From: Akebia trifoliata
Taxonomy: Eukaryota; Streptophyta; Magnoliopsida; Ranunculales; Lardizabalaceae
Reading direction: 5' to 3'
Length of the DNA: 64,000 nt
Assembly: GCA_017979445.1 (NCBI GenBank)
Contig: CM030714.1
Location: 5,208,001-5,272,000, forward strand
Shown here: positions 24,514 to 36,085 of the stretch, piece by piece
Layout of the letters: the number at the start of each line of letters is the position of its first letter
How positions within the stretch are numbered: the first letter of the stretch is position 1
The notes under the pieces: generated by a model
The model's database searches: none
Told to the model about the DNA's origin: nothing
What the model saw: only the letters and a program-made list of their open reading frames with translations
Made by a program: the position numbers and the translations under genes

Positions 24514-25485
24514 TTAAAACTTAGGGACAGGGTAGTCCTCTTCAGATGCTGGGGCCTCAATCCATTCTCTATCTTCATTAATCACCATCCCTTTGTTCTC
24601 CTCAACCCCCCATGTTTTAGGAATCATGAACTCAACTTTAAGAAAATCAACTGCCTTGTTAACCAGACTAACACTCCTCTTTACCTTCAAGTCAAACTCA
24701 CCATCCTTTCCATTCCAACCTGCAACAATATGTGGCAATGCTTGAAGGTCATGATACTCACCAGGAGCATACTCCATTAGGAGGGGGTGCATTGGTACCA
24801 AGTCAATCACATTCTTTGTGTGCAAGATTCGGAGGTTCGGGAATGAGTTGACCTTCTCCTTGAAGGCCTTGTTACCGACTTTTGGGCAACCAAAGACAAA
24901 AGCCGTTACCGGTATATCCGACAACCCATTTTCGACTACATCAAATGCACTTAGGACCGATAGAGCTCCACCGAGGCTGTGTCCCGTAAATATTATGCTT
25001 AGATTATCGTCTTTGTACCGTTCCACCAATTCTTTGATCTTTGTTTGAAGTTGGGTTCTCGCACTAGGTATGGTGATAGTCGGTGTTGGGTTATCAGAAG
25101 TGTAAATGCTGAACCAACCCTTCATGACCTTCAAGCTCTCTTTCGATGTCCTTTCTCCATTCAAGGGTTGTTATAGTACCACGCCATGTGACATATATTT
25201 CACGTCTCCCAGAGACTCTACTTACTTCATGGGATGTGACAGTGATCTATCCAACCCAATTGACTTCGGAATTGCAATTTTCAACCACGACCGTGGCATG
25301 AAGGTACGTATCGACGAAGTAGTCTGATGCTGATTGGATATGCACCTTCTCCAAGAATGATTTCTTGGAATAGCGACTGTTGCCATAGTATTTGAACTTT
25401 TGATCGCCAATGAATGTATGGCTGTTTGCTTGCTCCCTAGCAATTCTTCCCACGATGGTTCTCTTTTGTTCATCTCCATAACCAC
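24514..25485 (-). pseudogene. Phospholipase A1-II-like lipase, copy 2 (pseudogene)
   Basis: Closest to copy 1: same MVMEMNK start, same GHSLGG motif and the same flank. It is broken in at least four ways. About 20-25 codons after WEELLGSK are deleted with a frame change. An in-frame TAG stands at 25247-25249 after NWVG. The segment before LKVMKG (acidic stretch and NPNDID block of copy 1) is deleted. The region between the catalytic Asp and His is shortened, although both residues survive. The longest remaining frame (24514-25164, 216 codons) keeps GHSLGGALS and the complete C-terminus. Its own ATG is not the family start. A shortened protein is conceivable but lacks the N-terminal third, so I call it a pseudogene. 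A TATA box remains at 25552-25559. Confidence 0.9.
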
Positions 25486-25599
25486 GATATATAGATGAAA
25501 ATGACTTAGTTAACAGAAAGATTGATATTGATCCAAGCATACTAAGGACCTTATTTATAAGAAAAATGCTCGACTTGAAATGACACTCCAAGCGGCACT

Positions 25600-26196
25600 A
25601 GAGTGTGCACAAAACCATATACATTTTCTCAAGATATGGGCATTATACAATTGAGGACAATCAATGATTCTCTATACTGGATTCTTATTTCTAGTACGTT
25701 CTATCTATAAAAGAGGAGTTGACACCGTTCCACCGACACAGTTCATAATTGAAGTGATGATAAAGTGTGTGAGTGATGATACTAAAGATGAGTTGTGATA
25801 ATCTGACTCCCTCACATACTTAATCGACTCCCCTAATGTGGGGGTGTGCCAAAACCATAGATTTCCTTTCATCGGGATATACAACCACACAGATTTTTGG
25901 GATGTGTAATTTTGTATCCATAGACATAAAGTCTATGGTTATAGCACACCCGACGTCAGGGAGTCGACTGAGGGGAAGTCCTATTATCACCACTCTACCA
26001 AAGATACTTCATTGTCATATTTCATTTTCAAAGGATTATGGTACTTCCGTAATTTTGTTGAACTGTCAAAACATTCCCAGGCAAATGCCAAGATTTATGG
26101 TTCTGCGCGAGGCAAATGATCTACGATTCTATGATGGGGGTGTTTGAAAGGAGGGTGTCATATTACCACGACCCTTAAGAAATTTAGTGTTGATGG
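25600..26196. other. Intergenic DNA with a ~160-bp inverted repeat
   Basis: An inverted repeat spans about 25817-25978. AATCGACTCCCCTAATGTGG and GTGTGCCAAAACCATAGA on the left face GTCTATGGTTATAGCACACC and CAGGGAGTCGACT on the right. The ends suggest a small MITE. Beyond it, 26100-26150 carries the dispersed AGGCAAATGATCTACG motif. No gene. Confidence 0.6.
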
Positions 26197-26357
26197 CAAG
26201 GATGCATGGAAATATACGTTGGGAAGCATTGAATGTACTATCACAAATAAAATGGACAATGGGATGGAAAGCATCATACTGGATGCAATTGGGAAGTACA
26301 ATGTATTTTCACTTTTTCTCTTTGTTTTAAAGTCCCGTGACTACCCACTTCTCTTTC

Positions 26358-27284
26358 TGTTAAAATAAATGTTAATAAATGATGATTAATATTTATTTAA
26401 AATTGATTCAAATAAAATTAATTTGGTTTATTTTAAATTGATATTTGAAAGTTACTTTATGGTTGGTGTACTTTTTGTTAAAAGAAAAGTAAGTATTTTT
26501 TAAAAGAGCATTTCTATTGGTTGATAACTTTTCACATGGATTGGAATTTGTAAAAGTTCTTTTGGCTCCTTTTTTCAAATTTTTATAAATCCCACATTGC
26601 TTTTTTAAAATGTTTTGGAGGGATTTTTAAACCTATAAATAAGAACTTATTCTCAACTCTTTCTTCATTCCAAAGACTCTCTCCTTGAGAGCTCCTAATG
26701 GCTTCAAGCTATATGGAAATTTAATAATTCGTTTTTATTTTATATATATATATATATATATATAAAATAAGAAAGAAAGAAAGAGAGAGAGAGAGAGAAA
26801 AATTAAATATTTAATAGGGCCGTCCAATTTTGGATAGGCACCAAGGCCGAACCGAAAGGTGTCGAAGGGGCTTAAGGGAGCTTAATGGATTCCTTGATCC
26901 GAATAGGTCCCTAGTGGTTCCAATGGGTTTCATACCTATTGAGATTCAAAAACCATTTACGAATGGGTGTGTTTTTTAAAATTGATATATATTTATAGAG
27001 ATTAATTCTGTTAAAATAACTAATTAAAATTTTTTCTACAAAAAGAGGCATTCGTGTATCCGAGATTCTGTGTGACAGATTTTCTCAAAATAGTGCAAAT
27101 TTTGAGGAAATATACAGTTGTGTTAGAACTGGGCTCTGTTGTATCCTAAAGACAAGTTCGCCAGCAACCCATTTGCATCTTCGTGTTTAATCGGAGTGGG
27201 GGCGTCTGTTGTCTATAAGACAACGTAGATTACTACGTGCCTCAGAGCAATATAATTTAAGTTCAAGTTCTATTTTTTCTAACA
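26358..27284. mobile_element. Solo LTR, 927 bp, TSD CTTTC
   Basis: It starts TGTTAAAATAAATG and ends TTTTTTCTAACA, flanked by CTTTC at 26353-26357 and 27285-27289. Inside, CCTATAAATAAGAAC at about 26632 is a good TATA box, followed by a C/T-rich likely start region. TGTTA...TAACA ends and the size fit a Ty1/copia LTR. No internal domain remains. A (TA)n(GAAA)n(GA)n microsatellite lies within it at about 26741-26800. Block B lacks the element. Confidence 0.85.
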
Positions 27285-27465
27285 CTTTCTTCAGGACGTG
27301 GCCATGAATGCAATTGATGTGCATTTTAGAGAAAATATTTTCTAGCAAATCACATTCTTTGGTTAAAGTTTAAACGAATTCAAAATTTCTTAGAAAATAA
27401 TTTCATCGTTAGGGGTTGAAAAGTTCTAATAGCATTTTTTTAGACTAATGATAAATGCCTCTCTA

Positions 27466-27585
27466 AAACTGATGCGGTTGACGTGGTATGTGCATAGAAC
27501 CACAAATATTTTTCCTTGTGTATCCCGAAGAAAAAGATCTATGATTTTGTGCATTGTTATGTCAACCGCATCAGTTTATCGTGAC
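27466..27585. repeat. Perfectly ended short hairpin, ~115 bp
   Basis: AAACTGATGCGGTTGAC is followed about 80 bp later by its exact complement GTCAACCGCATCAGTTT. The centre holds a second nested palindrome (TTTTTCCTTG...CGAAGAAAAAGATC). The block B counterpart at about 48198-48312 has decayed ends. Similar centres occur near 5280, 41640 and 53590. Probably a tiny MITE. Confidence 0.7.
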
Positions 27586-27952
27586 TCTTATTATTATTAT
27601 TATTACCCAACCCAAATGATAATATTCTTTTTCTTATATGAAAAAAGAAATTCCAAACAAACAGTTTTTCTCAAATCTAGTTTATCATTAATATTCTCTC
27701 TACTAGAAAAATGGGGATTTTTTGTTTAAAGAAAAAGAAAAGAAGGAGAAGCAGCACTAATACATTGGGGGTAGTCAAATTCAATGGCTGTGGTTGGCTT
27801 ACCCTGGACAAGTTTATAAATTATGACCCTTGGATAAGTGGACAAAAATCCAACACCTTTTCTTTAAGAATCCCAGGCTAGTTGTACATTCAATTATTTG
27901 TTTTATTAATTTTTTCACATTTTTATAAAATTGAATAACTATATTACGCCTC

Positions 27953-27954
<2 letters not shown>

Positions 27955-28002
<48 letters not shown>

Positions 28003-28013
28003 TATATATATAT
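27955..28013. repeat. (TA)n microsatellite hosting the M3/M4 foldbacks
   Basis: An alternating TA tract. The block B counterpart at about 48671-48713 is an uninterrupted TA tract, which shows that the following elements inserted into the microsatellite. Confidence 0.85.
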
Positions 28014-28371
28014 GGATTAGGATCCGTATACACATAAAGCTACTCATAAAGCTACAACGTGTTTTGTCTTATATGGGCAAAAATATTTGGAATGGGCTGC
28101 TTTTTTGTGAGGATGATCTCTATGGTGATGAGATCATCCTTGCAAAAAATCAGCCCATTATGAAGCTTCTAGCCCCATGTTTACAAGTTGAAAAATTGTA
28201 GACCGTCCAATTATTGTCAATCATTTTTTATGGTATTAGAAGTTTTGGAATGGGATGATTTTTTGCAAGGACGGTCCCCTCACCATAGAGATCATCCTCA
28301 CAAAAAATCAACTTATTCCGAATCTTTTTGTAGCTTTATGAGTAGCTTTATGTGTCTACGGAACCCCACCC
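28014..28371. mobile_element. Foldback element M3
   Basis: 358 bp, with left end GGATTAGGATCCGTATACAC and right end read inward GGGTGGGGTTCCGTAGACAC, both continuing into ATAAAGCTACTCATAAAG. It carries two GAGGATGATCTC-type hairpins. Flanked by TA repeats. No coding capacity. Confidence 0.82.
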
Positions 28372-28384
28372 TATATATATATAT

Positions 28385-28751
28385 GGTGGGGTTCCGTAGA
28401 CACATAAAACGACTCATAAAGTTACAACATTTTTCTCTTATATGATTATAGAGGTTTGAAATGGGCTAATTTTTTGTGAGGATGATCTCTATGGTGAGGG
28501 GACCATCCTTGCAAAAAATCATCCCATTCCAAAACTTCTAACCCCATCAAAACTGATTTACAAAAATTGGACAGTCAAAAAATTTTTAACTTGTAAACAT
28601 GGGGCTAGAAGTTTCATAATAGGCTGATTTTTGACAAGGATGATCTCCTCACCATAGAGATCATCCTCACAAAAAATCAGCCCATTCCAAACATTTTTGC
28701 CCATATAAGACAAAACACGTTGTAGCTTTATGTGTATATGGGTCATAATCC
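28385..28751. mobile_element. Foldback element M4, inverted partner of M3
   Basis: 367 bp, separated from M3 by a few TA units. Its left end matches M3's right end (GGTGGGGTTCCGTAGACAC), and its right end read inward (GGATTATGACCCATATACAC) matches M3's left end. M3 and M4 together form one larger palindrome of about 738 bp. Absent from block B. Confidence 0.82.
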
Positions 28752-29029
28752 ATATATACATATATGTTGAATATTCTACTAGCCTGGCTTTGGATTTGGT
28801 ATGGAATTTTAAATTTCACCTCCTATTGGGATATAATAGGTGGTTGATGTCTGTGAGGCTATCCTCAATTATTTTCAGCATGGAATGCCACTCTTATTTT
28901 TGTTTTAATCTCAAAATATTCGAACCCAGACATCTTAAAGTTTTAGGGTAATTTCTTGTATGTATAAAATCATTTAAATTTTTTTGTCTAATATATAGAT
29001 TCTTTGTTTGCCTCCTCCCTTCTATCATT

Positions 29030-30457
29030 AGTCCAGTTCAATTGACTTTTGTGAAAGGTAGGAAAATCTAGGATAAAATTCTCATAGCACGTGAAATGGT
29101 TAATTAAAAGCTTCTATTTAAAAAATCTTCCTAATTCTTATGTGTTAAGATAGACCTTCGGAAAGCTTTTGATTGTCTTAGGTGGTTGTTCCTGAAGTCA
29201 ATCCTTTTCCAAATAGGTTGTTCGAATAGTTGGATAAATTGGATTATGGAATGTGTTTCTTAGGCCAAGTTTTCAGTTTTAATCAATAGGACAAGTTTCG
29301 CGTATTTTCCTAGAGGAAGAGGTCTTCGTCAGGGAGATCCCCTTCCCGTTACTTATTCACTTTGGTAATGGAAGCATTCTCTTGTTTACTTCAAGAGAAG
29401 GTAGAGGGAAACTTAATCCAAGTTTCTTCTATTTTCAGTACTCCTGGGATTTCTCATCTTATTTTTGTGGATGATGTTTTTCTTTTTTTCACAAATGAAA
29501 CCAATTGGCTTAATTAAATCTGAAAAGTCCTTAATCTTTTCCATCTAGTTTCTGAGCTCCAAGTTAATGATGGTATAAGTTTAATTTTCTTAACGGGTCT
29601 TGTGTTTAGGAAAATATTTCATTTGAAAAGGTTTAAAGAAGGTAGTCTTCTTGTCAAATACGTAGGTCTTCCACTCTTTTCTTCTCCGCTTAATCATTCT
29701 ATGAGCTAACCTTTGGTGGGACAAATTTAAAAGAAAATAGAAGGTTGGAGAGCAAGTTGTCTATTCTATGCGAGTCATTTAGAACTTATTAAATCGGTCC
29801 TCTGGCTTTCAGATCTATTGATCGAGTTCCTTTAATATTCCCCATAGCACTCTCAAAAAATTGAAAATCTTTTCAGTAGATTCCTTTGTGTGTGTCTGGG
29901 GGGGGGGGATGCTTCTCTTCATAGATCAATCCATTTGCTTAATTGGAAAAAATGTGCATCTCCTCTTGACTGGGGGGGTCTTGGCATTCAAAGATTGTAA
30001 TAGAGTTGGTATGATGAAGTTCTTTTAGATTATGGTTGAAAACAAGACCCTATACATGGGCTAGGTGGATGAGGAAAAGATGTGGGGAAGACATTTGGAG
30101 TGCAGAAATTCCACAAAATGTTTCATGGTCTTGAAGGGAAATTATCATGGTCGAAGAAGATGCTATATATGTAAGAATTTTATCACGGTGCATCTATCTC
30201 ATGTGGAAAGATCTTGAAGGTGAGCCTCTAATTTCCCAATTTGGAAAATAGTATAATCCATTTCTTTGCAAAAGTCAAAGACTTTCTAGATGGGAATACT
30301 TGGCAGTTAAAGATGCCATTTAATACTAAAATGGAGGAAGTCTGTGATCTAGTCTATCAGTACCTTTAATCCCTGAACACTTAATAAATGATGGCCCTAT
30401 TTGAATTGCTAGCCCAAACGGTAAATTCAGCTCTAAACATGCATTATAGGGTGAAAC
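29030..30457 (+). pseudogene. LINE (L1-type) reverse transcriptase fossil, 5' part, block A
   Basis: Stops and frameshifts run throughout, but the order of RT motifs is clear. FVKGRKI is at about 29047, DLRKAFD at about 29150, GLRQGDPL at about 29322-29345, and FVDDVF (the catalytic YADD equivalent) at about 29465. The WARWMRKR and IWSAEIP segments of the RT C-terminal half follow near 30060-30110. A Ty1/copia element interrupts it after 30457 and it resumes at 35357. Non-functional. Confidence 0.8.
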
Positions 30458-30462
30458 GAATG

Positions 30463-30665
30463 TAATAGACTGAGAAAATCAATTCTATTTCTTTTCATAT
30501 ACATTCAACAGTAGTTAAATACACATACGGGATAACAAACACTTGTTTGAGATCCTAAAATATAGGACAGTTTGAAATTGTTTCCTAATTCTAAGGAACA
30601 ACTATTTTGAATGAATCCAAAAATAGAGAAACTAATGGGCTGTTACAATCCTATGACTTATGATA
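30463..30665 (-). repeat. LTR (3' LTR of the copia element)
   Basis: 203 bp, matching 35140-35351 with about eight substitutions and one 10-bp indel by eye. TSD GAATG precedes it at 30458-30462. In element orientation it begins TATCATAAG, preceded by the polypurine tract TTTTGAGGGGG. Confidence 0.9.
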
Positions 30666-30672
30666 TGCCCCC

Positions 30673-33600
30673 TCAAAATGGAGCTCGAGAAAGAAGTCCA
30701 ATCTTGGATTTGAGATCAAGAAAGCAGGCACGATGAAGAGGCTTGGTGAGTGCATCAGCAATTTGATCTTCTGAAGATACATGACCAACACAAAGGACAC
30801 CATTTTGTACTTGATCCTTGATGAAGTGAAAATCGATGGCAACATGTTTCATTCGGGAGTGAAACACGGGATTGGAGCAGAGTTGGGTAGCACCAACATT
30901 GTCACAGTATAAGATGGGACAACAAAGTAGTTGAACACCAAGATCAGTTAGGACATAACAAAGCCAGTTGAGCTCAACAACTGCATTAGCTACTGACCTG
31001 TATTCAACTTCAGTGGAAGATCTTGCAATAGCTTTCTACTTCTTAGAACTCCAGGAGACTGGATTGCGACCAAGATAGATGACATAAGCACTGGTAGATG
31101 AAAAATCATCATTGTCACTTGCCCAATCTGCGTCTGAATAGGCGTGTAAGTTCAATGGGGATTGGCGATGTATTTGGAGGCCTTCATTAATAGTGCCACA
31201 GAGATAGCGTAATAGACGTTTAACAAAGCTCCAATGGTCGGTTGTTGGAGTATGCATGTACTGAGAGAGCTTGTTAACCACAAATGCAAGGTCTGGTAAT
31301 GTAATCAAGAGATATTAAAGGCTGCCAACAATTGTCCTGTACTCTGTGGGATCAGACAAATGAGAGCCTGATTTTAACATCAGAGGTGGGCAACTTGGAA
31401 TGGAAGTTAGCATGGGTTTGGCATCAGTTATATGAGTTCGAGCCAGAATATCCAAAATGTAACGCCTTTGAGATAAGTAAAATACCTTGCTGATTTGGGA
31501 CTACCTCCACACCCAAGAAATAAGATAGCTGTCCAAGATCCTTAATTGAAAATCGATGAGCAAGAACATCAACAAAAGAGTCAATAATTTTAATGTTGTC
31601 ACCAGTGATTATTAAGTCATCCACATATACAAGTATATACATAATATGTCCAGTAGTAGTGAAAACAAATAGTGAGGTATCTGCATGAGAATTCTTAAAG
31701 CCAGAGTGAAGAAGGAAAGTGTGAAGTTCATGATACCATGTTCTAGGTGCTTGTTTGACGCCATAGATTGCCTTTTGAAGTTTGCAGACATAAGATGGAT
31801 GATCTAGATCAACAAAACCTGGTGGTTGTTGCATGTAGACATTCTCGGAGAGGTGTCCTTGAAGAAAGGCGGTGTTGACATCAAGTTGGCGTAATGACCA
31901 ACCCCGAGATACAACAAGGTTGAAGATAACACGAACTGTGGTTGGTTTTACAACAGGGCTAAAAGTTTCTAGGTAATCGACTCCTGGCCTTTGATGAAAT
32001 TCTTTTGCGACCAAACGTGCTTTGAACCTGTCAATAGAGCCATCAAAGTTATGTTTAATTCTAAAAATCCATTTACACCCAACTATATTCTGTGTAGAAT
32101 CAGGTGCAACAAGTTCCCATGTTCCATTTCTAACTAAAGCATCACACTCATCAGACATGGCTTGACACCACTTTGGATCAATAAGGGCTTTAGTCACGAT
32201 TGTTGGTTCAAGGTCGTTGGATTTTGAGAGTTGGGTATGAAGGTTCATCTTAGTTATTGGTTTATAAATGTGGTTTTTGGCTTGAGTGGTCATTGAGTGA
32301 GTTGGAAGGGGATGAGTTTTAGTTGGGTTAGGAGGAGGTGACGTTGGGATATGTAATGGTGGGGTTGGATTGGTTGAGGATGGCAAGGAAGTTGAATTTG
32401 GGTGGGTGGGTTGGTTTGTGTTTGTTGATAGAACTTGCACTGGAGGGTCTGTTGGAATTGCACTTAGAGGTTGCTGAGGGACGATGACTTCAGATGGCAT
32501 AGTGAGTGGCGGCTAGGAAGAGGGTGAGATAACTCTAATTGGTGCAGGAATCCAAGTGGCAATGGTGTTGGGATGAAGACTAGAGGATGGACTAGATAAT
32601 GAGGAGTAGGGAAATTGAGATTCAACAAATTTGGCATGTCTGGAGATATAGATTTTTGAAAGGGTCAAGGCAGTAGTATGCACTTTGAGTGAGAGAGTAC
32701 CCAAGGAAAACACACGGCTTAGACCATGATTCAAGTTTGTGTGATGTATAAGGTTGGAGCCAAGGGTAGCATAAGCAACCAAAGACTCTTAATTTCGAGT
32801 AATTTGGTTCTGTCAGAAATATTTTGTGGTAGGGTGAAGAGAGATTTAACGTGGGAGTGGGCATTCTATTGATGAGGTAGATGGTTATGGCAAAGGCATA
32901 AGTCCAGTAGGAGAGGGGTAAAGAAACATGAGTGAGGAGGGCAAGGCCTGTTTCGACTATATGAAGGTCCCTTTTTCAAAGTAACCATTGTGTTCAGGTG
33001 TGTGAGGAGAAGTGGTGAGATGAGAGATACCATTGGTTGAAAGAAAGGTAGCAAGGGAGATGTACTCACCACCATTGTCAGAATAGAGGGTTTTGATGGT
33101 TGAATTGAAGTATTTTTCTACAATGGCTTTGAATCTTATGAAGACTTCTTCGACATCGGATTTGTTTTTGAGTGGGTAAAACCAGATATATTTAGTGAAG
33201 TAATCAATGAAAATTACATAATATTTAAAGCCATTATGTGTGAAAATTGGAGAGGTCCATACATCTGAAAATATGATTTCAAGAGGTTTAGTAGAGACAA
33301 TTGTAGAGTTGGAGAAAGACAATTTGTGATTTTTATTGCAAAGACAAACATTACATGAGAAATCACAGGATAAAGAGGAACAAAGGCCTAAATGATTGCT
33401 AGAAATAATATGTTTGAGAATTGAAAAAGCAGGATGTCCTAATCTATGGTGCCAGTCGACGCAAGTGATCTTTATTGTGGAGAAGGCAATCAAAGGGGAG
33501 GAGGTTGGCTACTCATAGACACCATCTTTAGTTCGTCCTTTCAATAGTGTTACCCCAGTTCGAAGTTCTTTCACAAGAAAAGTGGATGGTAAGAACTCTA

Positions 33601-34872
33601 TGGAAACATTGTTAGAATAACAAAATTGTGATATAGAGATTAGATTATTTTTCATAGATGGAACACAGAAAGCATTGTTTAGTGTAAAGGTATTGTGAGG
33701 AGTTTTAAGAGAGGTGGAACCAGTGTAGGTGATGGGAAGATTGGAGCCATCTCCGATCATGATGTCATCAATGCCAATGTATGGAGCATGCATGAAGAGG
33801 TTGCTCAAATCAGATGTGACATGGTGTGAGGCACCACTGTCCAAAAGCCAGGATGGCGTGGTGGAAGGATTGGTGGCAAGGTGAGCTTGTGGTTGCCATG
33901 GTGTGCCTTGTTGGGAAGAGCTGGATGTGGGGGAAGTGTGAACTGGTACGAGGCAAAATGAAGGGCACCGTTTGACAGTGTGACCTTGACTCTTGCAAAT
34001 TTGACAGTGACCAAGGTATGGTCTAGGAGGAGGACGAGGGCCATGTGATGAATGGGGTCCTGCATTGGTTGCAGCAGGTGGGAGATCGGTTGAGTTGAAG
34101 GATGGGTGCCAGTTGGTGGTGGTAGTACCTTGTGGTTGAGAAGAACGCCAATTTTTGTTGTTGGTACGGTATGTGGGATTTGTAGTAGCTGGAAAATGGT
34201 TGGGCTCGGGTGGGATTGTTTGAAGAAAGGCTTCAAAATTGAGGAGTTTTTCATGAAGTTCTTCAAAGGTGATAGAGGTATCTCTTGCTTGGACAGCGCG
34301 GACTAATTCTTTGTAATCATCACCGAGACCATCTAGGATTTTGTCTGTGCTTTCTTCTTCATCAATTGAGGATCCAAGAAGAGCAACATCATCTGCTCGA
34401 GTTTTGATAGTTTGCATAAACTCAATGATGCCAAGGGAGCCTTTGGTAGTGTTTTTTAATTGGTTTTTTATTTGTTTGATGCAGCCACGAAGGGCTTGGC
34501 ATAGATGTTGGCTAGAATTGTCCAGGCTTGTCTAGAGGTTTTGGCTTGAGCTATGAAGGGAATAATGGTGGGTAAGATGGAGCCAATGACAACGTTAAGG
34601 ATCAACTGGTCTTGTTTGGTCCATAGAATGTAACTGGGATTGGGTCTGGCTGTATTGGACTGGATCAAGGAGGCTGGCGGACATGGTTTGGAGCCATCAA
34701 TATAGCCAAAAAGGTCATAGCCAATGAAGAGTGTTTGGAACTGTAGTTTCCAGGAGAGGTAGTTGGTAGAGGTGATTTTGAGAGGGGCCTGAGCAGCAAC
34801 GTTGATGCTGATGAGAGTTTGGTGTGGTTCATTAGTGTTGAGGATGGTTGTAGGGTCAGATTCAATAGCCAT
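30673..34872 (-). pseudogene. Copia gag-pol polyprotein, frameshifted
   Basis: Gag begins at 34872 and changes frame near 34497. The next frame (34417-33509) carries the rest of gag, a CX2CX4HX4C zinc knuckle (its residues 138-151) and the protease motif DSGA (Asp193). Integrase (33493-32957) has DWHHRLGHP and the catalytic-region motifs FSDVW and YSDNGGEY, then shifts frame. RT (32500-31424) has FKARLVAKE, QLDVNTAFL and YVDDLI. RNase H follows (31308-31036, SDADWA) and then the tail with QIADALTKPL (to 30673). At least four frame breaks make it non-functional. Confidence 0.92.
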
Positions 34873-35139
34873 GAGTGATGAAGAACAAGGGGAAAAAATT
34901 GGATCAACTTATACTACTTATGGTTGCTCTTATACCATGATAAATTTGGGGGTCCAACTCAAAACCAATTGGCAATAAGTAGAGAGGCCCAAGATCCTAT
35001 AAGGAGAGAGACAAGGCAATTTGTGTCTGATATGGGACTAAACTCAACACGCCCCCGCACGTGTGGGCCGGATTGGCCCAAAACACATGGAGATATGAAT
35101 TGGGTGACAAGGAGAAGAGAAAGGCCCACTCTGATACCA

Positions 35140-35351
35140 TGATAGACTAAGAAAATCAATTCTATTTCTTTTCATATACATTCAGCAGTAGTTAAATACA
35201 CATACGGGATAACAAACACTTGTTTGAGATCCTAAAATATAGGATAGTTTGAAAATGTTTCCTAACTCTAAGGAACAACTATTTTGAATGAATCCAAAAA
35301 TAGAGAAACTAATGGGTTGTTACAATTTGTTACAATCTTATGACTTATGAT
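35140..35351 (-). repeat. LTR (5' LTR of the copia element)
   Basis: 212 bp. In element orientation it ends CTTAGTCTATCA, immediately followed by the primer-binding site. It carries a short duplication (TTGTTACAAT) absent from the other LTR. Confidence 0.9.
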
Positions 35352-35356
35352 AGAAT

Positions 35357-35900
35357 GTGCATTGGTGGAAGATTATTTGGAACCACAAAAATGTTCCACG
35401 TTACTCTTTTATTACATGGCTTGCAATAAATAAGAAGCTAACAACGTGGGAGAAGCTTCAAAATGAGGCTTTTCATTTGCTTCTTGATGCATCTTATGTA
35501 AGAAGGCTTTGAAAAATAAGTTTTGAGGGTTTTTCCTTTAGCGGGTGGATTTGGAAAAGGGTACTTAAAAAATTTGGGGTCTCCAGAGTGGGTATTGGTT
35601 CGGCATTGGATGAGATTCTAGCTTTGAAAAGAATCAGATTTCCAAGCAAATTTGTCTATCACGCGCTCTGTTTAAGTTTTTGGGTAGTTATTTTTCACAT
35701 ATGGAGAGAACGGAATGGAAGAATCTTTGATGAGATTGAGCTTTCTCGCTCTCTAAAATTTTGGACATTGTTGAAGAAGATATAAGGAACATATTTGATG
35801 GAGTGGTGATAAATGACGATAATTCTGTTGGAGAGAATGGGTAATGATTTCTATGAAAAGATAGAGAAGAAGATTGAATATATTTCTGATTTCTGAATTA
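35357..35900 (+). pseudogene. LINE fossil, 3' part, block A
   Basis: Continuation of the LINE interrupted by the copia element. The translation around 35600-35760 reads IGSALDEILALKR and then FHIWRERNGRIF, the latter typical of the C-terminal end of plant L1 RT ORFs (zf-RVT region). It ends near the 3' flank of lipase copy 3. Confidence 0.78.
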
Positions 35901-36085
35901 AATGTAATAGAAAATACTTAATCTAGAAGTAATGGTTGACGCATACAAGTGAGTGATTGAGACAGCTTCTCACCCGGAAAGGGAAACGAATGAAGAAAAG
36001 AGAAATAAACTAGTAAAGCAGCTGATTGAATACTAACCCATGGAACAACTAGCTTCCAATTAGTCAAACATAAAAGCAAAAGTAC

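Larger units (their letters stand above)
30463..35351 (-). mobile_element. Ty1/copia retrotransposon, decayed, TSD GAATG
   Basis: A 4889-bp element transcribed on the minus strand. It has two short LTRs, a primer-binding site TGGTATCAGAGTGGG directly inside the 5' LTR (complementary to initiator tRNA-Met in this family), and a polypurine tract at the other end. Domains run in copia order: gag, protease, integrase, reverse transcriptase, RNase H. The TSD is at 30458-30462 and 35352-35356. The empty site is in block B (ACCAACGAATGTGCATT at about 50460). It lies inside the LINE fossil. Confidence 0.95.

Noticed and set aside
24514..25164. Functional 216-residue lipase from copy 2
   Set aside because: It lacks the conserved N-terminal third and the family start, and several lesions lie upstream; no sign of a new start or promoter nearby.
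34106..34535. Plus-strand open frames inside the copia element
   Set aside because: They are antisense shadows of gag and protease.
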